Below are positions 1 through 10,293 of a DNA stretch of 64,000 nt, piece by piece. Numbering within the stretch: the first letter of the stretch is position 1; each line of letters begins with the position of its first letter. Source of the stretch: Comamonas sp. BIGb0152 (GTDB lineage Bacteria > Pseudomonadota > Gammaproteobacteria > Burkholderiales > Burkholderiaceae_C); NCBI RefSeq assembly GCF_024809975.1, contig NZ_JANUDY010000002.1:62001-126000 (forward strand), written 5' to 3'. The position numbers and the translations under genes were made by a program. The notes under the pieces are model-generated. The model did not search any database and was not told the origin of the DNA. It saw nothing but the letters and a program-made list of their open reading frames with translations.

Positions 1-2
1 AC

Positions 3-965
3 ACACCGTTCCGCAGCTTTTGCCAGCGGCGCGGCGCCAGCCCGCGCACGGTCAAGACCTGGAGCGATATTCCCGCCGTGCCCATCGATGCCTTCAAGGC
101 GCTGGAGCTGCGCAGCGAGCCACCGTCGCCCACCGAGCGTGTGTTTATGACCAGCGGCACCACCGGCCGCGCGGCACGGGGCCGGCATTTTCATCCGGCC
201 TTGCAGGTCTATGACCTGTCGATGCAGCAGCATTTCGCCACCCGTTTTATGCAGGGCACCGCGCGCATGCCGATGGGCATCTTGTTCCCCGATGAAGCGG
301 CTATGCCCAACTCGTCGCTGGCGCATTACCTGGCGCTGGCCAAGTCGAGCTTTGGTACACCGGAGAGCCGTTATTTTCTGGGGCCGGAGGGCCTGGATAT
401 GGACGGGCTCTGCGCCGTGCTGGAAGCGGCCGAGCGCAAGGGCGAGCCCTATGCGCTGCTGGGCGCCAGCTTTAGCCTTGTGCACGTGATGGATGCGCTG
501 CGCGCCCAGGGCCGCCGCTTTGCGCTGCCAGCGGGCAGCCGCATCTTGGATACCGGCGGCTACAAGGGCCAGTCGCGCGAGCTGCCGCTGGCCGACTTTT
601 ATGCCGGCCTGACCGAGCTGCTGGGCGTGCCGCCCGAGCTGTGCATCAACATGTATGGCATGACGGAGCTGAGCACCCAGTTCTACGACAACGGCAATGC
701 CACCCTGCCATCCGTCAAATCGGGGCCGCACTGGATTCGCTCGCGCCTGGTGGAGCCCGTCAGCGGCCGCAGTGTGGCGCCGGGTGAGCGCGGCATTCTG
801 GTGCACTGCGACCTGGCCAACTACAACGCCGTCAGCACCATCCTGACGGAGGACGTGGGCCTGTGGGCCGATGGCGGCTTTTTGCTGCTGGGCCGGGCCG
901 AAGGGGCCGCTGCCAAAGGCTGCTCGCTGGCCGTTGACGAGTTTGTGCAAGCGGCGCGCGCATGA
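3..965 (+). CDS. LuxE-like acyl-protein synthetase (5' end outside window)
   Basis: The frame is open from base 3 through an internal GTG at 78, so the gene begins upstream of the window; 320 residues are visible against about 370 for the LuxE family. Seen: the adenylate-forming motif TSGTTG, the later motif MYGMTELSTQFYD, and a C-terminal KGCSL segment whose Cys (codon at 921) matches the position of the acyl-accepting Cys of LuxE. Family knowledge: LuxE activates a fatty acid with ATP and passes the acyl group to LuxC for reduction to the aldehyde. The next gene overlaps by 4 bp and encodes LuxC, which supports the call. No luciferase genes are in view, so the acyl substrate and purpose are unknown. 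Confidence 0.85.
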   Translation, partial: TPFRSFCQRRGASPRTVKTWSDIPAVPIDAFKALELRSEPPSPTERVFMTSGTTGRAARGRHFHPALQVYDLSMQQHFATRFMQGTARMPMGILFPDEAAMPNSSLAHYLALAKSSFGTPESRYFLGPEGLDMDGLCAVLEAAERKGEPYALLGASFSLVHVMDALRAQGRRFALPAGSRILDTGGYKGQSRELPLADFYAGLTELLGVPPELCINMYGMTELSTQFYDNGNATLPSVKSGPHWIRSRLVEPVSGRSVAPGERGILVHCDLANYNAVSTILTEDVGLWADGGFLLLGRAEGAAAKGCSLAVDEFVQAARA

Positions 966-2452
966 TGCCGCAAACCGCTGAACGCATACGGGCCGGCTAC
1001 TTGCCGGGCCTCGATGCAAACCAGCTGCGCTGGCAGGTGCTGGTGTTTGAGCGTGCGGGCCAGCGGCTGGAGGTCGAGGTGCCCGTGCTGAGCGGCGCGC
1101 AGATGCAGGCCCTCACCGAGCGCGTGCGTGCGGCCGCGCAGCGCCAGCTGCAGCCGATGCCGCTGACTGAGATCGTCGCCGCTATTGACCGCGCCATTGC
1201 CCGCCTGCTGGACCCGGCCGACCCGTATCGCCGCCAGATCGATGCCTGCCTGCCCCTTGTCTGCGGCTATGACGCGGCGATGGTGCGCCTGGGGCTCAAC
1301 GGCCTGTTCAAGACCTTTCGGGCGCCCCAGCTGTGGCGCTTTGTCGGCGAGGATTTTGCCAACCCTGGTGTGCTGGACGGCTTTGTGCCCGCCGCCAAGG
1401 GCGGTGCGGTGCGCGCCTATGGCCCGGGCCTGCTGCTGCACAGCTGGGCGGGCAATGTGCCTGCGCTGTCGCTGTGGAGTCTGGTTTGCGGCCTGCTCGT
1501 CAAAGCGCCCAGCGTGGGCAAGCTGGCCAGTGCCGAGCCGCTGTTTGCCGGCTGGTTTGCGCGCTTGCTGGCAGAAGTACATCCACCGCTGGCCGACTGC
1601 CTGGCGGTGGTCTGGTGGCCCGGCGGCGCGCAAACGGGCGACAGCGCCGAAGGCGCGCAGGTGCTCTACGCCGAGGCCGATACGGTGATGGCTTACGGCA
1701 GCAACCAGACCCTGGCCGCGCTGCGCCAGCAGCTGCCGGTAACCACCCGCTTTTTGCCCCATGGCCACAAGCTGGGCTTTGGCATGGTGGGCGCTGCGGC
1801 GCTGGATGCCGTCAAAGCCCCAGCCACCGCCCGGCTGGCGGCCTGGGATGTCATGCGCTATGACCAGCAAGGCTGCTACTCACCCCATGTGTTTTATATA
1901 GAGCGGGGCGCTACCGTCTCACCCCGCGCCTTTGCCGATTACCTGGCCGCCGAGCTGGCCAACCTGCAGCAGCGCTTTGCGCGCCGGCCGCTGGATCTGG
2001 AAGAGGGCGCCGGCCTGGCGCGCTGGCAGCAGTCGCTGGAGTGGCGCGCGCCTGCCGATGATGGCGCGCTCCCACAGCTGATTGGCCCGGCCGATGCGCC
2101 CTGGAGCGTGGCCTATAGCGACAGCCTGGAGCCGCTGGCGCCGACGGCGCTGTACCGCAGCATCGTGGTGGTGGCCGTGGACCGCCTGGACCAGGTTGTG
2201 CCCTTGGTGGCAGTCCAGCGCGACTACCTGCAGACCGCAGGCCTGGCGGTAGGCCCCGAGGATTTGTACCGTTTGGCGGGCCTGCTGGGCGCCGCTGGCG
2301 TCACCCGCATCAGCGCGCTGGGTGCCATGGGCGTGCCCGAAGCCGGTTGGCACCACGATGGGCGCTTTAGCCTGCTCGACCTGGTGCGGATGACCGAGAT
2401 CGATGCCGCAGCCGAGGCCGCTGCGCAGCCGCTGGCGCGCTACGCAGACTGA
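962..2452 (+). CDS. LuxC-like fatty acyl-CoA/acyl-protein reductase
   Basis: A 496-residue protein of the LuxC family, which reduces an enzyme-bound acyl thioester to an aldehyde with NADPH. Seen: LLLHSWAGNVPALSLWS and KAPSVGKLASAEP, typical of the aldehyde-dehydrogenase-like fold, and QQGCYSPH with the probable catalytic Cys at residue 305. The ATG lies inside the stop region of the LuxE-like gene (4-bp overlap), implying translational coupling. It is followed after 10 bp by an ABC transporter ATPase. LuxC is normally found with luxDABE in luminous bacteria; here it is with an importer and an SDR, so the aldehyde probably feeds another product. That last point is inference. Confidence 0.88.
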   Translation: MMPQTAERIRAGYLPGLDANQLRWQVLVFERAGQRLEVEVPVLSGAQMQALTERVRAAAQRQLQPMPLTEIVAAIDRAIARLLDPADPYRRQIDACLPLVCGYDAAMVRLGLNGLFKTFRAPQLWRFVGEDFANPGVLDGFVPAAKGGAVRAYGPGLLLHSWAGNVPALSLWSLVCGLLVKAPSVGKLASAEPLFAGWFARLLAEVHPPLADCLAVVWWPGGAQTGDSAEGAQVLYAEADTVMAYGSNQTLAALRQQLPVTTRFLPHGHKLGFGMVGAAALDAVKAPATARLAAWDVMRYDQQGCYSPHVFYIERGATVSPRAFADYLAAELANLQQRFARRPLDLEEGAGLARWQQSLEWRAPADDGALPQLIGPADAPWSVAYSDSLEPLAPTALYRSIVVVAVDRLDQVVPLVAVQRDYLQTAGLAVGPEDLYRLAGLLGAAGVTRISALGAMGVPEAGWHHDGRFSLLDLVRMTEIDAAAEAAAQPLARYAD

Positions 2453-2462
2453 AGGCGGCGCG

Positions 2463-3205
<743 letters not shown>

Positions 3206-3209
<4 letters not shown>

Positions 3210-3991
3210 ACCCGATCCTGAAAGCCCGGCTGGGGGCCGCCGCGCTGCTGGTGCTGCTGCTGGCGGGCTGGGAGAGCGCAGGGCGCTTGGGCGGGGTTTC
3301 GGCCCTGGTGCTGCCGGTGCCGTCGGCGGTGCTGCAGGCCTTGTGGTCGGGGCTCGCGTCCGGCTACTTTTGGCCGCACTTGCTGGCTACCGTGCAAGCG
3401 GTGCTGTTGGGGCTGGCAGCGGGTGCCTCCTTTGGGCTGCTGGTAGGCATGGTCTTGGCCGAATCGGTGCTGCTGGAGCGGGTGCTCAAGCCCTATGTGG
3501 TTGTCAGCCAGGTGGTGCCCAAGCTGGCGCTGGCGCCGTTGTTTGTGCTGTGGTTTGGCTTTGGCATGCTGCCCACGGTGCTGATCACGGCCTTGGTTTG
3601 CTTTTTCCCGCTGATGGAAAACACCTTGACGGGCCTGCGCCAGGTCGATGCCCAGCGGCTGCAGCTGTTTCGCATGCTGGGGGCCAGCCGCTTGCAGACC
3701 TTGCTGCGGCTCAAGCTGCCCACGGGGTTGCCCGCCATTTTGGCGGGCCTGCGCGTGGCCGTGGTGCTGGCGCTGGTGGGCGCCGTCGTCGCAGAGTTCA
3801 TGGGTGCCAGCCAGGGGCTGGGCGCGGTGGTGATCGCCTCCCAGGGAATGATGGACACCAGCTTGATGTTTGCCGCGCTGCTGCTGATTGCGGCGCTGGG
3901 CCTGCTGCTATACCAGGCCTGCATGCTGCTGGAGCGCAGATTGCTGCGTGGCCATGCGGTGGCTGCTGCCCCGGCAGGCCCACGTCATTGA
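3206..3991 (+). CDS. ABC transporter permease, SsuC/TauC type
   Basis: A 261-residue inner-membrane protein with about six hydrophobic segments, beginning with LGAAALLVLLLAGW near the N-terminus. The binding-protein-dependent permease motif is visible in the block from about residue 150 (RMLGASRLQTLLRLKLPTGL), the EAA loop that contacts the ATPase. Its start overlaps the ATPase stop. The substrate-binding protein gene follows after 41 bp. Family knowledge places it in the nitrate/sulfonate/taurine permease group. Confidence 0.87.
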
Positions 3992-4032
3992 CTTTTTTGG
4001 TATTTGCTTGATTGCTTTTGGAGGGACCGCTG

Positions 4033-5070
4033 ATGTCTGCACCTTTTCTGACCTATCCCGTATCGCGCCGCCGCTGGCTGGGCGCGTCTGCCAGCCTGCT
4101 GGGGCTGGGGCTGGCGGGCAGCGGCATGGCTGCGGGCGCTGCAAGTCCCGTCAGCGGCAAAATCCGCTTGGCCGGCTGGAGCAAGCCGATCAGCGAAATC
4201 ACCAATATCCTGGCCGAGCCGGACAAGGGCTTTTTCAAGGCCCAAGGGGTGGACCTGACTTACCTGCCTGGCGCAGGGGGCGGTGACGCGATCCGCAATA
4301 TCCTGAGCGGCCAGGGCGATGTGGCCTTTACCGATCCGGGCTCGTTCTTTATGGCGCTGGACAAGGGCGAGAAGCTGGTCGCCATCTATGATATCTACCC
4401 GCAAAACGTGTTCAATGTCGTCTCGCTGCGCTCCAGCGGCATCCGTACACCGGCGGATCTGAAGGGCAAGACCATTGGCGTCTATAGCCTGGCCAGCGGA
4501 ACGCGCCAGAACCTGCTGGTGATGCTGCACCAGGCAGGCCTCAAGGAATCGGATGTGCGCATTGTGGTGACCGGCCTGTTGAACTTTGCACCGCTGATGC
4601 AGGGCCAGGTCGATGCAACCGCCGCCACCGACACCGGCCTGGCCGTAGGTCTGCGCAAGGGCATGGGCGAGGTGCAGGTGATGCCCGTGCGCGACTACCT
4701 GAATATGTCCAGCGATATGTTTGTGGTGCGCCGGCAGATGCTGGAGCAGCAACCGGCACTGCTCCAGGCCTTTTTGCGCGGCTACCGCGACAGCGCGGCC
4801 TGGATGATGGCCCAGCCCGAGGAGGCTGCGACCTTGGCCACCAAGCGCGCCATCGATGGCACCCAGCGCGATATCAACCTCGATGTGATCGGCCTGCGCA
4901 ATGCCTCCGCCCAGCCGACCTTGCGGGTGCAGGGCAAGGTTGCGCCGCTGGGCAGTTTTGACCTGGCTGCGCTGCAAAAGGGCGCTGATGCCTACCATGC
5001 GCTGGGCATGGTGCAGCAGCCCATCCAGGTGGCCGATGTGGTGGACAGCCGTTGGCTGCCAGGGGCCTGA
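4033..5070 (+). CDS. ABC transporter substrate-binding protein, SsuA/NrtA-like
   Basis: A 345-residue exported protein. I chose ATG 4033, preceded by a GGAGGG ribosome site at about 4019-4024, over an upstream TTG. The N-terminus SRRRWLGAS followed by a hydrophobic stretch and an Ala-rich end looks like a Tat-type or long Sec signal. The mature part has the NMT1/SsuA-like pattern: FFKAQGVDLTYLPG, AFTDPGSFF, a LKGKTIGVYSLASGT hinge segment and GLLNFAPLMQGQVDA. It delivers an unidentified small anion or precursor to the permease encoded just upstream. Confidence 0.85.
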   Translation: MSAPFLTYPVSRRRWLGASASLLGLGLAGSGMAAGAASPVSGKIRLAGWSKPISEITNILAEPDKGFFKAQGVDLTYLPGAGGGDAIRNILSGQGDVAFTDPGSFFMALDKGEKLVAIYDIYPQNVFNVVSLRSSGIRTPADLKGKTIGVYSLASGTRQNLLVMLHQAGLKESDVRIVVTGLLNFAPLMQGQVDATAATDTGLAVGLRKGMGEVQVMPVRDYLNMSSDMFVVRRQMLEQQPALLQAFLRGYRDSAAWMMAQPEEAATLATKRAIDGTQRDINLDVIGLRNASAQPTLRVQGKVAPLGSFDLAALQKGADAYHALGMVQQPIQVADVVDSRWLPGA

Positions 5071-5071
5071 G

Positions 5072-5857
5072 ATGGTGGAGAGCAGTGCTTTGAATCTGCG
5101 CGGCAAGGTGGTGCTGGTAACGGGCGCCAGCCGGGGCATAGGTGCCGCCATTGCCCAGGCCTTTGCCCGCGAAGGCGCCACGGTGGCGGTGAACTACCTG
5201 GCCAACGAGGCAGCAGCCGCCCAGACCGTCGCCGCCTGCCAGGCCGCTGGCGGCAATGCCTGGGCGGTGCAGGCCGACGTGGGCAACCCGGCAGCGGTGG
5301 ACGCCATGGCCCAGGCCATTGCGCAAGAGGCCGGGCCCATCGACATCGTCGTGAACAACGCCTTGTGCCCCTATGCCTTTGACCCCGAGCGCCGACAGCC
5401 ACTGGATGCGCTGGCCTGGAGCGACTACCAGGCGCAGTTCGATGCGGCCGTGGGCGGCGCCTTCCATGTCTGCCGCGCGGTGCTGCCCCAAATGCGCCAG
5501 CGCGCCCGGGGCAGCATCGTCAATATCAGCAGCAATCTGGTGGATCACCCTGTCGTTGCGTACCACGACTACAGCACGGCCAAGGCCTCGCTGGTGGGCT
5601 TTAGCCGCAACCTGGCCAGCGAGCTGGGGCCCTTTGGCATACGGGTCAACTGCGTCGCCCCGGGCCTGGTCTACCCCACGCAGGGCAGCGCGCAAACCCG
5701 CGAATCCTTCCGCGAATCACTGATGGCCGCCACCCCGCTGCGCCGCCTGGCCAGCCCCGAGGATGTGGCCGGCCCGGTGCTGTTTTTGGCATCGGACCTG
5801 AGCCGGTTTATGACGGGGCAGGTGTTGCTGGTGGATGGGGGCTTGGTGATGCGGTGA
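5072..5857 (+). CDS. SDR-family oxidoreductase (FabG-like)
   Basis: A 261-residue short-chain dehydrogenase. Cofactor motif TGASRGIG is at residues 17-24, NNA at 95-97, catalytic Ser in NISS at about 153, and YSTAK gives Tyr167 and Lys171. The C-terminus GQVLLVDGG is typical of 3-oxoacyl-ACP reductase-like SDRs. ATG 5072 overlaps the stop of the binding-protein gene by one base, so it is the last gene of the LuxE-LuxC-ABC operon. By inference it could reduce or oxidise the aldehyde or a precursor; its substrate is not defined by sequence. Confidence 0.85.
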   Translation: MVESSALNLRGKVVLVTGASRGIGAAIAQAFAREGATVAVNYLANEAAAAQTVAACQAAGGNAWAVQADVGNPAAVDAMAQAIAQEAGPIDIVVNNALCPYAFDPERRQPLDALAWSDYQAQFDAAVGGAFHVCRAVLPQMRQRARGSIVNISSNLVDHPVVAYHDYSTAKASLVGFSRNLASELGPFGIRVNCVAPGLVYPTQGSAQTRESFRESLMAATPLRRLASPEDVAGPVLFLASDLSRFMTGQVLLVDGGLVMR

Positions 5858-6016
5858 ACGCGAACGGCAGCGGAGGCGAGATGACGGGACCTTCTCTGGC
5901 ACTCTGCGCTGCCACGGCGAGGCACAATGGCGCACCGGAGGCGGTCTGCGATGGCTTGGCCATTTCCACCCATGCCTCGGGCATCCAGAAAAAGTTAGAA
6001 CAGGAACCCCTCCACC

Positions 6017-7474
6017 ATGGCCAGCCGCGCCCTGGTATGGATACGCCGCGATTTGCGCTGCGACGACCATGCCGCTCTCTACCATGCCTTGCACCGCTTT
6101 GAGCAGGTGTACTGCGTCTTCGTTTTTGACACCGACATCCTGGATCTGCTGCCTACCCGAGAGGACAGGCGGCTGGACTTTATCCATGCCAGCGTGCTGG
6201 CACTGGACGAAGACTTGCGCCAGCTGGCGGCGGACCGTGGTGCGCCAGGCTCGGGGCTGCTGGTGCGCCATGGCTCGGCTGCGCAAGAGGTGGTGCAACT
6301 GGCGCGGGCGCTGGGTGTGCAAGAGGTGTTGACCAACCGCGACTACGAGCCCGAGGCCATCGCCCGGGATGCGCGGGTGGCCGGCGATCTGCAAGCGGCT
6401 GGCATTGCCTTTAGCGATTACAAGGACCAGGTGCTGCTGGACCGCGACGAGGTGCTGACCCAGCAAGGCCAGCCCTACAGCGTGTTCACCCCCTACAAGC
6501 GCGCCTGGCTGCAAAAGCTCGATGCCTTCCAGTGCAAGGCCTACCCGGTAGCGCGTTATGCCCGGCATTTGGCGGCGCTGCCAGCGGGCGAGGCAATACC
6601 GTCGCTGGCCGCTCTGGGCTTTAGGCCCAGCAATCTGGCATCGCTCAAGATCCCGACCGGCAGCCAGGGCGCTCAGCAATTGCTCAAAGATTTTTTGCCG
6701 CGCATGGCGGGCTACCAAGACGCGCGGGATTTTCCGGCGGTCAAAGGTGTCTCTTACCTGTCGGTGCATTTGCGTTTTGGTACGGTGTCCATCCGCCAGC
6801 TGGCGGGCCTGGCGGTGGCACAGGCGCGCACTGGTTGCGAGGGCGCGCAGACCTGGCTGTCCGAGCTGGCCTGGCGTGACTTCTACGCGATGATTCTTTG
6901 GCAGCACCCGCAGGTGGTGACCCAGTCGTTCCGCCCTATCTACGACCGGGTGCAGTGGGACGACGCCCCCGAGCTGTGGCAGGCCTGGTGCGAGGCCCGC
7001 ACCGGCTACCCGCTGGTGGATGCTGCCATGCGCCAGTTGCTGCAGACCGGCTATATGCACAACCGCCTGCGCATGGTGGTGGCCAGCTTCTTGACCAAGG
7101 ACCTGGGCATTGACTGGCGGGCGGGTGAGCGGTTTTTTGCCCAGCACCTCAACGACTATGACCTGTCATCCAACAACGGCGGCTGGCAGTGGGCGGCATC
7201 TACAGGCTGCGACGCCCAGCCTTGGTTTCGCATCTTCAACCCCATCACCCAGTCCGAGCGCTTTGACACGGACGGCAAGTTCATTCGCCGCTACCTGCCC
7301 GAGCTGGCCAAGGTGCCCGACCGGTATATCCACTTTCCGGCCGCGATGAAGCCGCTGGAGCAGCAGGCCTGCGGTTTGCAGCTGGGGCGCGATTACCCGC
7401 AGCCGGTGGTGGACCACGCCAGGGCGCGCGAGCGGACCTTGATGCGGTTTCACTTTATGAAAAACCCGGATTGA
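6017..7474 (+). CDS. phrB: Deoxyribodipyrimidine photolyase (class I CPD)
   Basis: A 485-residue photolyase that uses blue light, FADH- and an antenna pigment to split cyclobutane pyrimidine dimers. The N-terminal photolyase domain begins ALVWIRRDLRCDDH; the FAD domain shows LAWRDFYAMI at about residue 285 and SSNNGGWQWAASTGCDAQ at about 380-395, including the conserved Asn/Trp positions of CPD photolyases. Length matches E. coli PhrB. It stands alone: 159 bp separate it from the SDR gene upstream and 271 bp of apparently non-coding DNA follow. Confidence 0.93.
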   Translation: MASRALVWIRRDLRCDDHAALYHALHRFEQVYCVFVFDTDILDLLPTREDRRLDFIHASVLALDEDLRQLAADRGAPGSGLLVRHGSAAQEVVQLARALGVQEVLTNRDYEPEAIARDARVAGDLQAAGIAFSDYKDQVLLDRDEVLTQQGQPYSVFTPYKRAWLQKLDAFQCKAYPVARYARHLAALPAGEAIPSLAALGFRPSNLASLKIPTGSQGAQQLLKDFLPRMAGYQDARDFPAVKGVSYLSVHLRFGTVSIRQLAGLAVAQARTGCEGAQTWLSELAWRDFYAMILWQHPQVVTQSFRPIYDRVQWDDAPELWQAWCEARTGYPLVDAAMRQLLQTGYMHNRLRMVVASFLTKDLGIDWRAGERFFAQHLNDYDLSSNNGGWQWAASTGCDAQPWFRIFNPITQSERFDTDGKFIRRYLPELAKVPDRYIHFPAAMKPLEQQACGLQLGRDYPQPVVDHARARERTLMRFHFMKNPD

Positions 7475-7745
7475 CCGGGCAGACGCAGGCATAGGCAGCC
7501 TTAGGCAGTCACCAAGAGAACGACGGGGAGCCCCTGGTTCCCCAAAGCGGTCATCGGTTCAAAAACAGCTTGATGGCAGTCTGAGACTTGCCGCGGGATA
7601 GCCCTGTCCTTGCCTGCTGGTCAGCGATTGGCTGCCGAGTTGAGGATCGCCGGGTGTCGCGGGCATATCTATACTTGGATGTTCAGACAGGCGTCCGTTT
7701 TTAAAATCAGTGTCCAGAATATCCGCAGCTATTGCGGCTAGCACC

Positions 7746-8234
7746 ATGACCATCCCCTCACACGTTCTGACTATGTGGTCTGCATTCTCTTTGGAGGAAG
7801 GCGGAATCCAAGACGAAAGATTCTACGAAGCGTTTGGCTTCGGGGACTCGCCGTCTATGGCCGATGAACTCGGCCAACTCGTGCTGGCGGGCATTAAGTG
7901 CGCCACTGCCGGATCCGTCTGGTCCTACGAGTCGAGCGGCAAAGGCGTACCCAAGCCCGGCGACTTGAGCGTGGTAACTGATGCCAATGACATCCCTCTG
8001 TGCATCATCGAAACCGTGCAAGTCGATGTCATGCCGTTCAGTGCCGTGTCCGAGGAGTTTGCGGCTACGGAAGGAGAAGGGGATGGCTCCCTTGACTACT
8101 GGCGCAAAGTCCATGTCGACTTCTTCACACGCGAATGCGAAAGCTCAGGCCGCAGGTTCAGCCAAGACATGCTGCTCGCATGCGAGCGATTCCGGGTGGT
8201 CTATCCGCGAGAGGCAGGTACCAGGACAGCCTAA
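7746..8234 (+). CDS. ASCH domain-containing protein
   Basis: A protein of 162 residues from ATG 7746; GTG 7710 and ATG 7773 are possible alternatives because no clear ribosome site decides. The ASCH (PUA-like, predicted RNA-binding) pattern is clear: FGFGDSPSMADELGQLVLAG, KGVPKPGDLSVVTDAND, PLCIIETVQVDVMPF, and EGEGDGSLDYWRKVHVDFF. Some ASCH proteins are ribonucleases or amidohydrolases, but the role of this one is unknown. A degenerate copy of the window's short repeat lies 65 bp downstream. Confidence 0.8.
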   Translation: MTIPSHVLTMWSAFSLEEGGIQDERFYEAFGFGDSPSMADELGQLVLAGIKCATAGSVWSYESSGKGVPKPGDLSVVTDANDIPLCIIETVQVDVMPFSAVSEEFAATEGEGDGSLDYWRKVHVDFFTRECESSGRRFSQDMLLACERFRVVYPREAGTRTA

Positions 8235-8298
8235 GCCCTCGCGCAAGCGGTGCGCCAACGGCGCCACCTTGCGCCTGGCTTGCGTTCTGAGACCTCCG

Positions 8299-8342
8299 CG
8301 TTCAGACCAGGGAAGGGACGGGAGTTTTACAGCGGGTCCCTA
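8299..8342. repeat. Short repeat element, degenerate terminal fragment (copy 1 of 5)
   Basis: The segment from GTTCAGACCAGGG to GGGTCCCTA resembles the GTTCAG...CCTCCCTA end of the full element at 13674-13838, with several mismatches. Its terminal CCCTA reads TAGGG on the minus strand and its TAG is the stop codon of the histidine kinase gene. Only one end of the element is recognisable. Confidence 0.55.
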
Positions 8343-9572
8343 GGCTGCGGGGCGCATGTTCAGCATAAAGCGGCAACCTTTTTCCGAGCTTTCGACCGCC
8401 ATGTGCCAGTTCAGGTGCTCCACGATGCGTTGCACGATGGACAAGCCAAGCCCTTCACCACTGAGGCGTGCGCTGGCTGAAAAGCGCTGAAATTGCTGCG
8501 GATCGATGCTGGACGGCAGGCCCGGTCCGGAGTCAGAGATGACCAGCATGGTGTCGTAGAGGGCGATGCGCACTTCGCCTGCTTCCGTGTATTGGCAGGC
8601 GTTGCGCAGCAGATTCCAGATCACGCTGCGCGCCAGTTCGGCGTTGGTATGCGCGTGGGTGTTTTGCGGCGCATCCAGAACCACGGCCACCGTTTTTTTG
8701 GCCAGCCAGGGTTGGCATCGTGTAATGCATTCCTCGATCAAGGGACGCAAAGGCACATCGGCCCGGGCCAAGGTGTGTGGATCGCGTGAGAGCAGCAACA
8801 GACACGTCAGCTGGCGTTGCATTTCCTGCGTGGTGCGCACGATGCGCTCTGCACTTGGAACCAGGTGGCTTTCTGCAGGCAATTGGTGCACGATGGTTTC
8901 CGCCGCACCGGCAATGATGGCCAGCGGCGTGCGCAATTCATGGCTGGCATCTCCGACAAAGCACTGTTCGCGCTGCAGGAACTGTTCGAGCTCATCGCTG
9001 TGCTGCGCAAAGGCGCGCGCCAGCACGCCGATTTCATCATGCGCATCCTGGAAGGGGAAGGGCTTTTGCTTGCGCTCAACGGCTCGCGCCAAGCGGGTAA
9101 TGGGGGCGGTAACGCGTGCCGACGTCAGTCTCCCGATCCAAAACGCGCCCAGCACACACAGCAAGATGACCAGCGGCCCGAAACCGTCAATCATGTATTC
9201 CAGATACGCGTGGTTCCCACCATTTTGGAGGAGGTAGTAGCGCTGGTCGTTGATCTCAAACACCAGCAGGTGCCAGTTTCGGGGTTCTTTCAAGCTGTGG
9301 AAGCCTGGCGCGTATTGGCGCAGCGCATCGGGCACGGTCTTGGCGTCATAGAGCTGCTGGCCTTCAGGCGCGGTGGGGGGGATGCCTTGGGCAATATCGG
9401 CCTGTAGCCGAGGCAGCTCGTTGTGCAGACTTTGGGAGGCCACATGCGCTCTCAGCTCGTCGTAGTCAAGTTGCTCCGCCACGACCACGATCCCCATGAC
9501 GGCCACCATCAGCAGCACGAACGAGACCGTAATGCGCGTCCTGAGAGTCATCCGCTGGTAGATGGATTTCAT
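8340..9572 (-). CDS. Sensor histidine kinase (OmpR-partner type)
   Basis: A 410-residue membrane kinase. I chose ATG 9572 (MKSIYQRMTLRTR), 25 bp after the response-regulator stop, rather than an upstream start inside that gene. TM1 is at about 16-34, a periplasmic sensor of roughly 95 residues follows, TM2 is at 133-150, then HAMP, the dimerisation box DASHELRTP with His211, the N box WNLLRNACQYT and a G box SGEGLGLSIV. It presumably phosphorylates the response regulator encoded immediately upstream in the same operon. The signal is unknown. Its stop codon lies in the end of a short repeat element. Confidence 0.88.
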   Translation of the reverse strand: MKSIYQRMTLRTRITVSFVLLMVAVMGIVVVAEQLDYDELRAHVASQSLHNELPRLQADIAQGIPPTAPEGQQLYDAKTVPDALRQYAPGFHSLKEPRNWHLLVFEINDQRYYLLQNGGNHAYLEYMIDGFGPLVILLCVLGAFWIGRLTSARVTAPITRLARAVERKQKPFPFQDAHDEIGVLARAFAQHSDELEQFLQREQCFVGDASHELRTPLAIIAGAAETIVHQLPAESHLVPSAERIVRTTQEMQRQLTCLLLLSRDPHTLARADVPLRPLIEECITRCQPWLAKKTVAVVLDAPQNTHAHTNAELARSVIWNLLRNACQYTEAGEVRIALYDTMLVISDSGPGLPSSIDPQQFQRFSASARLSGEGLGLSIVQRIVEHLNWHMAVESSEKGCRFMLNMRPAA

Positions 9573-9597
9573 GAGGCTTGTTCTGTTCTTTGCGAGA

Positions 9598-10293
9598 TTA
9601 TTCCGGCACAACCACCCCGGGTTCACGCAGGCGCCAACCGATGCCATGCACCGTTTCTATGAGCGCGCATGTGAAATTTTTGTCAATCTGCTGGCGCAAG
9701 TCATGGATGTGCGTGCGCAAGGCACCGCTTTCGGGCGGATCATCGCCCCAGAGCAGGTATTCCATGGCCTGCTTTTTGACGACTGCAGGTGCGGCGCGCA
9801 TCAGACATAGCAGCAATTTATGGGTGGTTGGTGTCAGCCGGATAGCCTGGCCCTGTCGCGATGCCTGTGGCGCCAGGGCTTCCACCCGCAGATCTTCCCA
9901 GACCAGCGCGCCTTGCACTTGTCGGCCTTGGGCCCGGCGCACCAAGGCCTTGATGCGTGCGTCGAGCTCTTTCAGTGAAAAGGGTTTGACCAGATAATCG
10001 TCCGCCCCCAGCGCAAAGCCTTGCACGCGGTCATCGACCGGATCGCGCGCGGTCAGCATCAGCACCGGAACGGGATTCTGAAACTCCTGGCGGAGTTTGT
10101 GGCACAGCGCCATGCCATCCAGGCGCGGCAGCATCAGATCCAACAAGATGACGTCGTAATCGTTTTGCGTTGCCATACGCAGGCCCGTGGCGCCATCGCG
10201 CGCATCTTCCAGTACATAGCCTAGTGGCTCGAAAAAATCGTAGAGGTTGGCCACCAACTCGGGGTTGTCTTCGATGATGAGCAGGCGTGTCAT
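9598..10293 (-). CDS. Response regulator, OmpR/PhoB family
   Basis: A 231-residue DNA-binding regulator. The receiver domain (about 1-115) has the acidic pair in IIEDN, phospho-acceptor Asp52 in LLDLMLP and Lys103 in YLVKPFS. The C-terminal winged helix ends HDLRQQIDKNF and ETVHGIGWRL, typical of the OmpR class. It is the first gene of the pair with the kinase downstream. About 400 bp of non-coding DNA upstream carries its promoter and a deleted repeat copy. Confidence 0.9.
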   Translation of the reverse strand: MTRLLIIEDNPELVANLYDFFEPLGYVLEDARDGATGLRMATQNDYDVILLDLMLPRLDGMALCHKLRQEFQNPVPVLMLTARDPVDDRVQGFALGADDYLVKPFSLKELDARIKALVRRAQGRQVQGALVWEDLRVEALAPQASRQGQAIRLTPTTHKLLLCLMRAAPAVVKKQAMEYLLWGDDPPESGALRTHIHDLRQQIDKNFTCALIETVHGIGWRLREPGVVVPE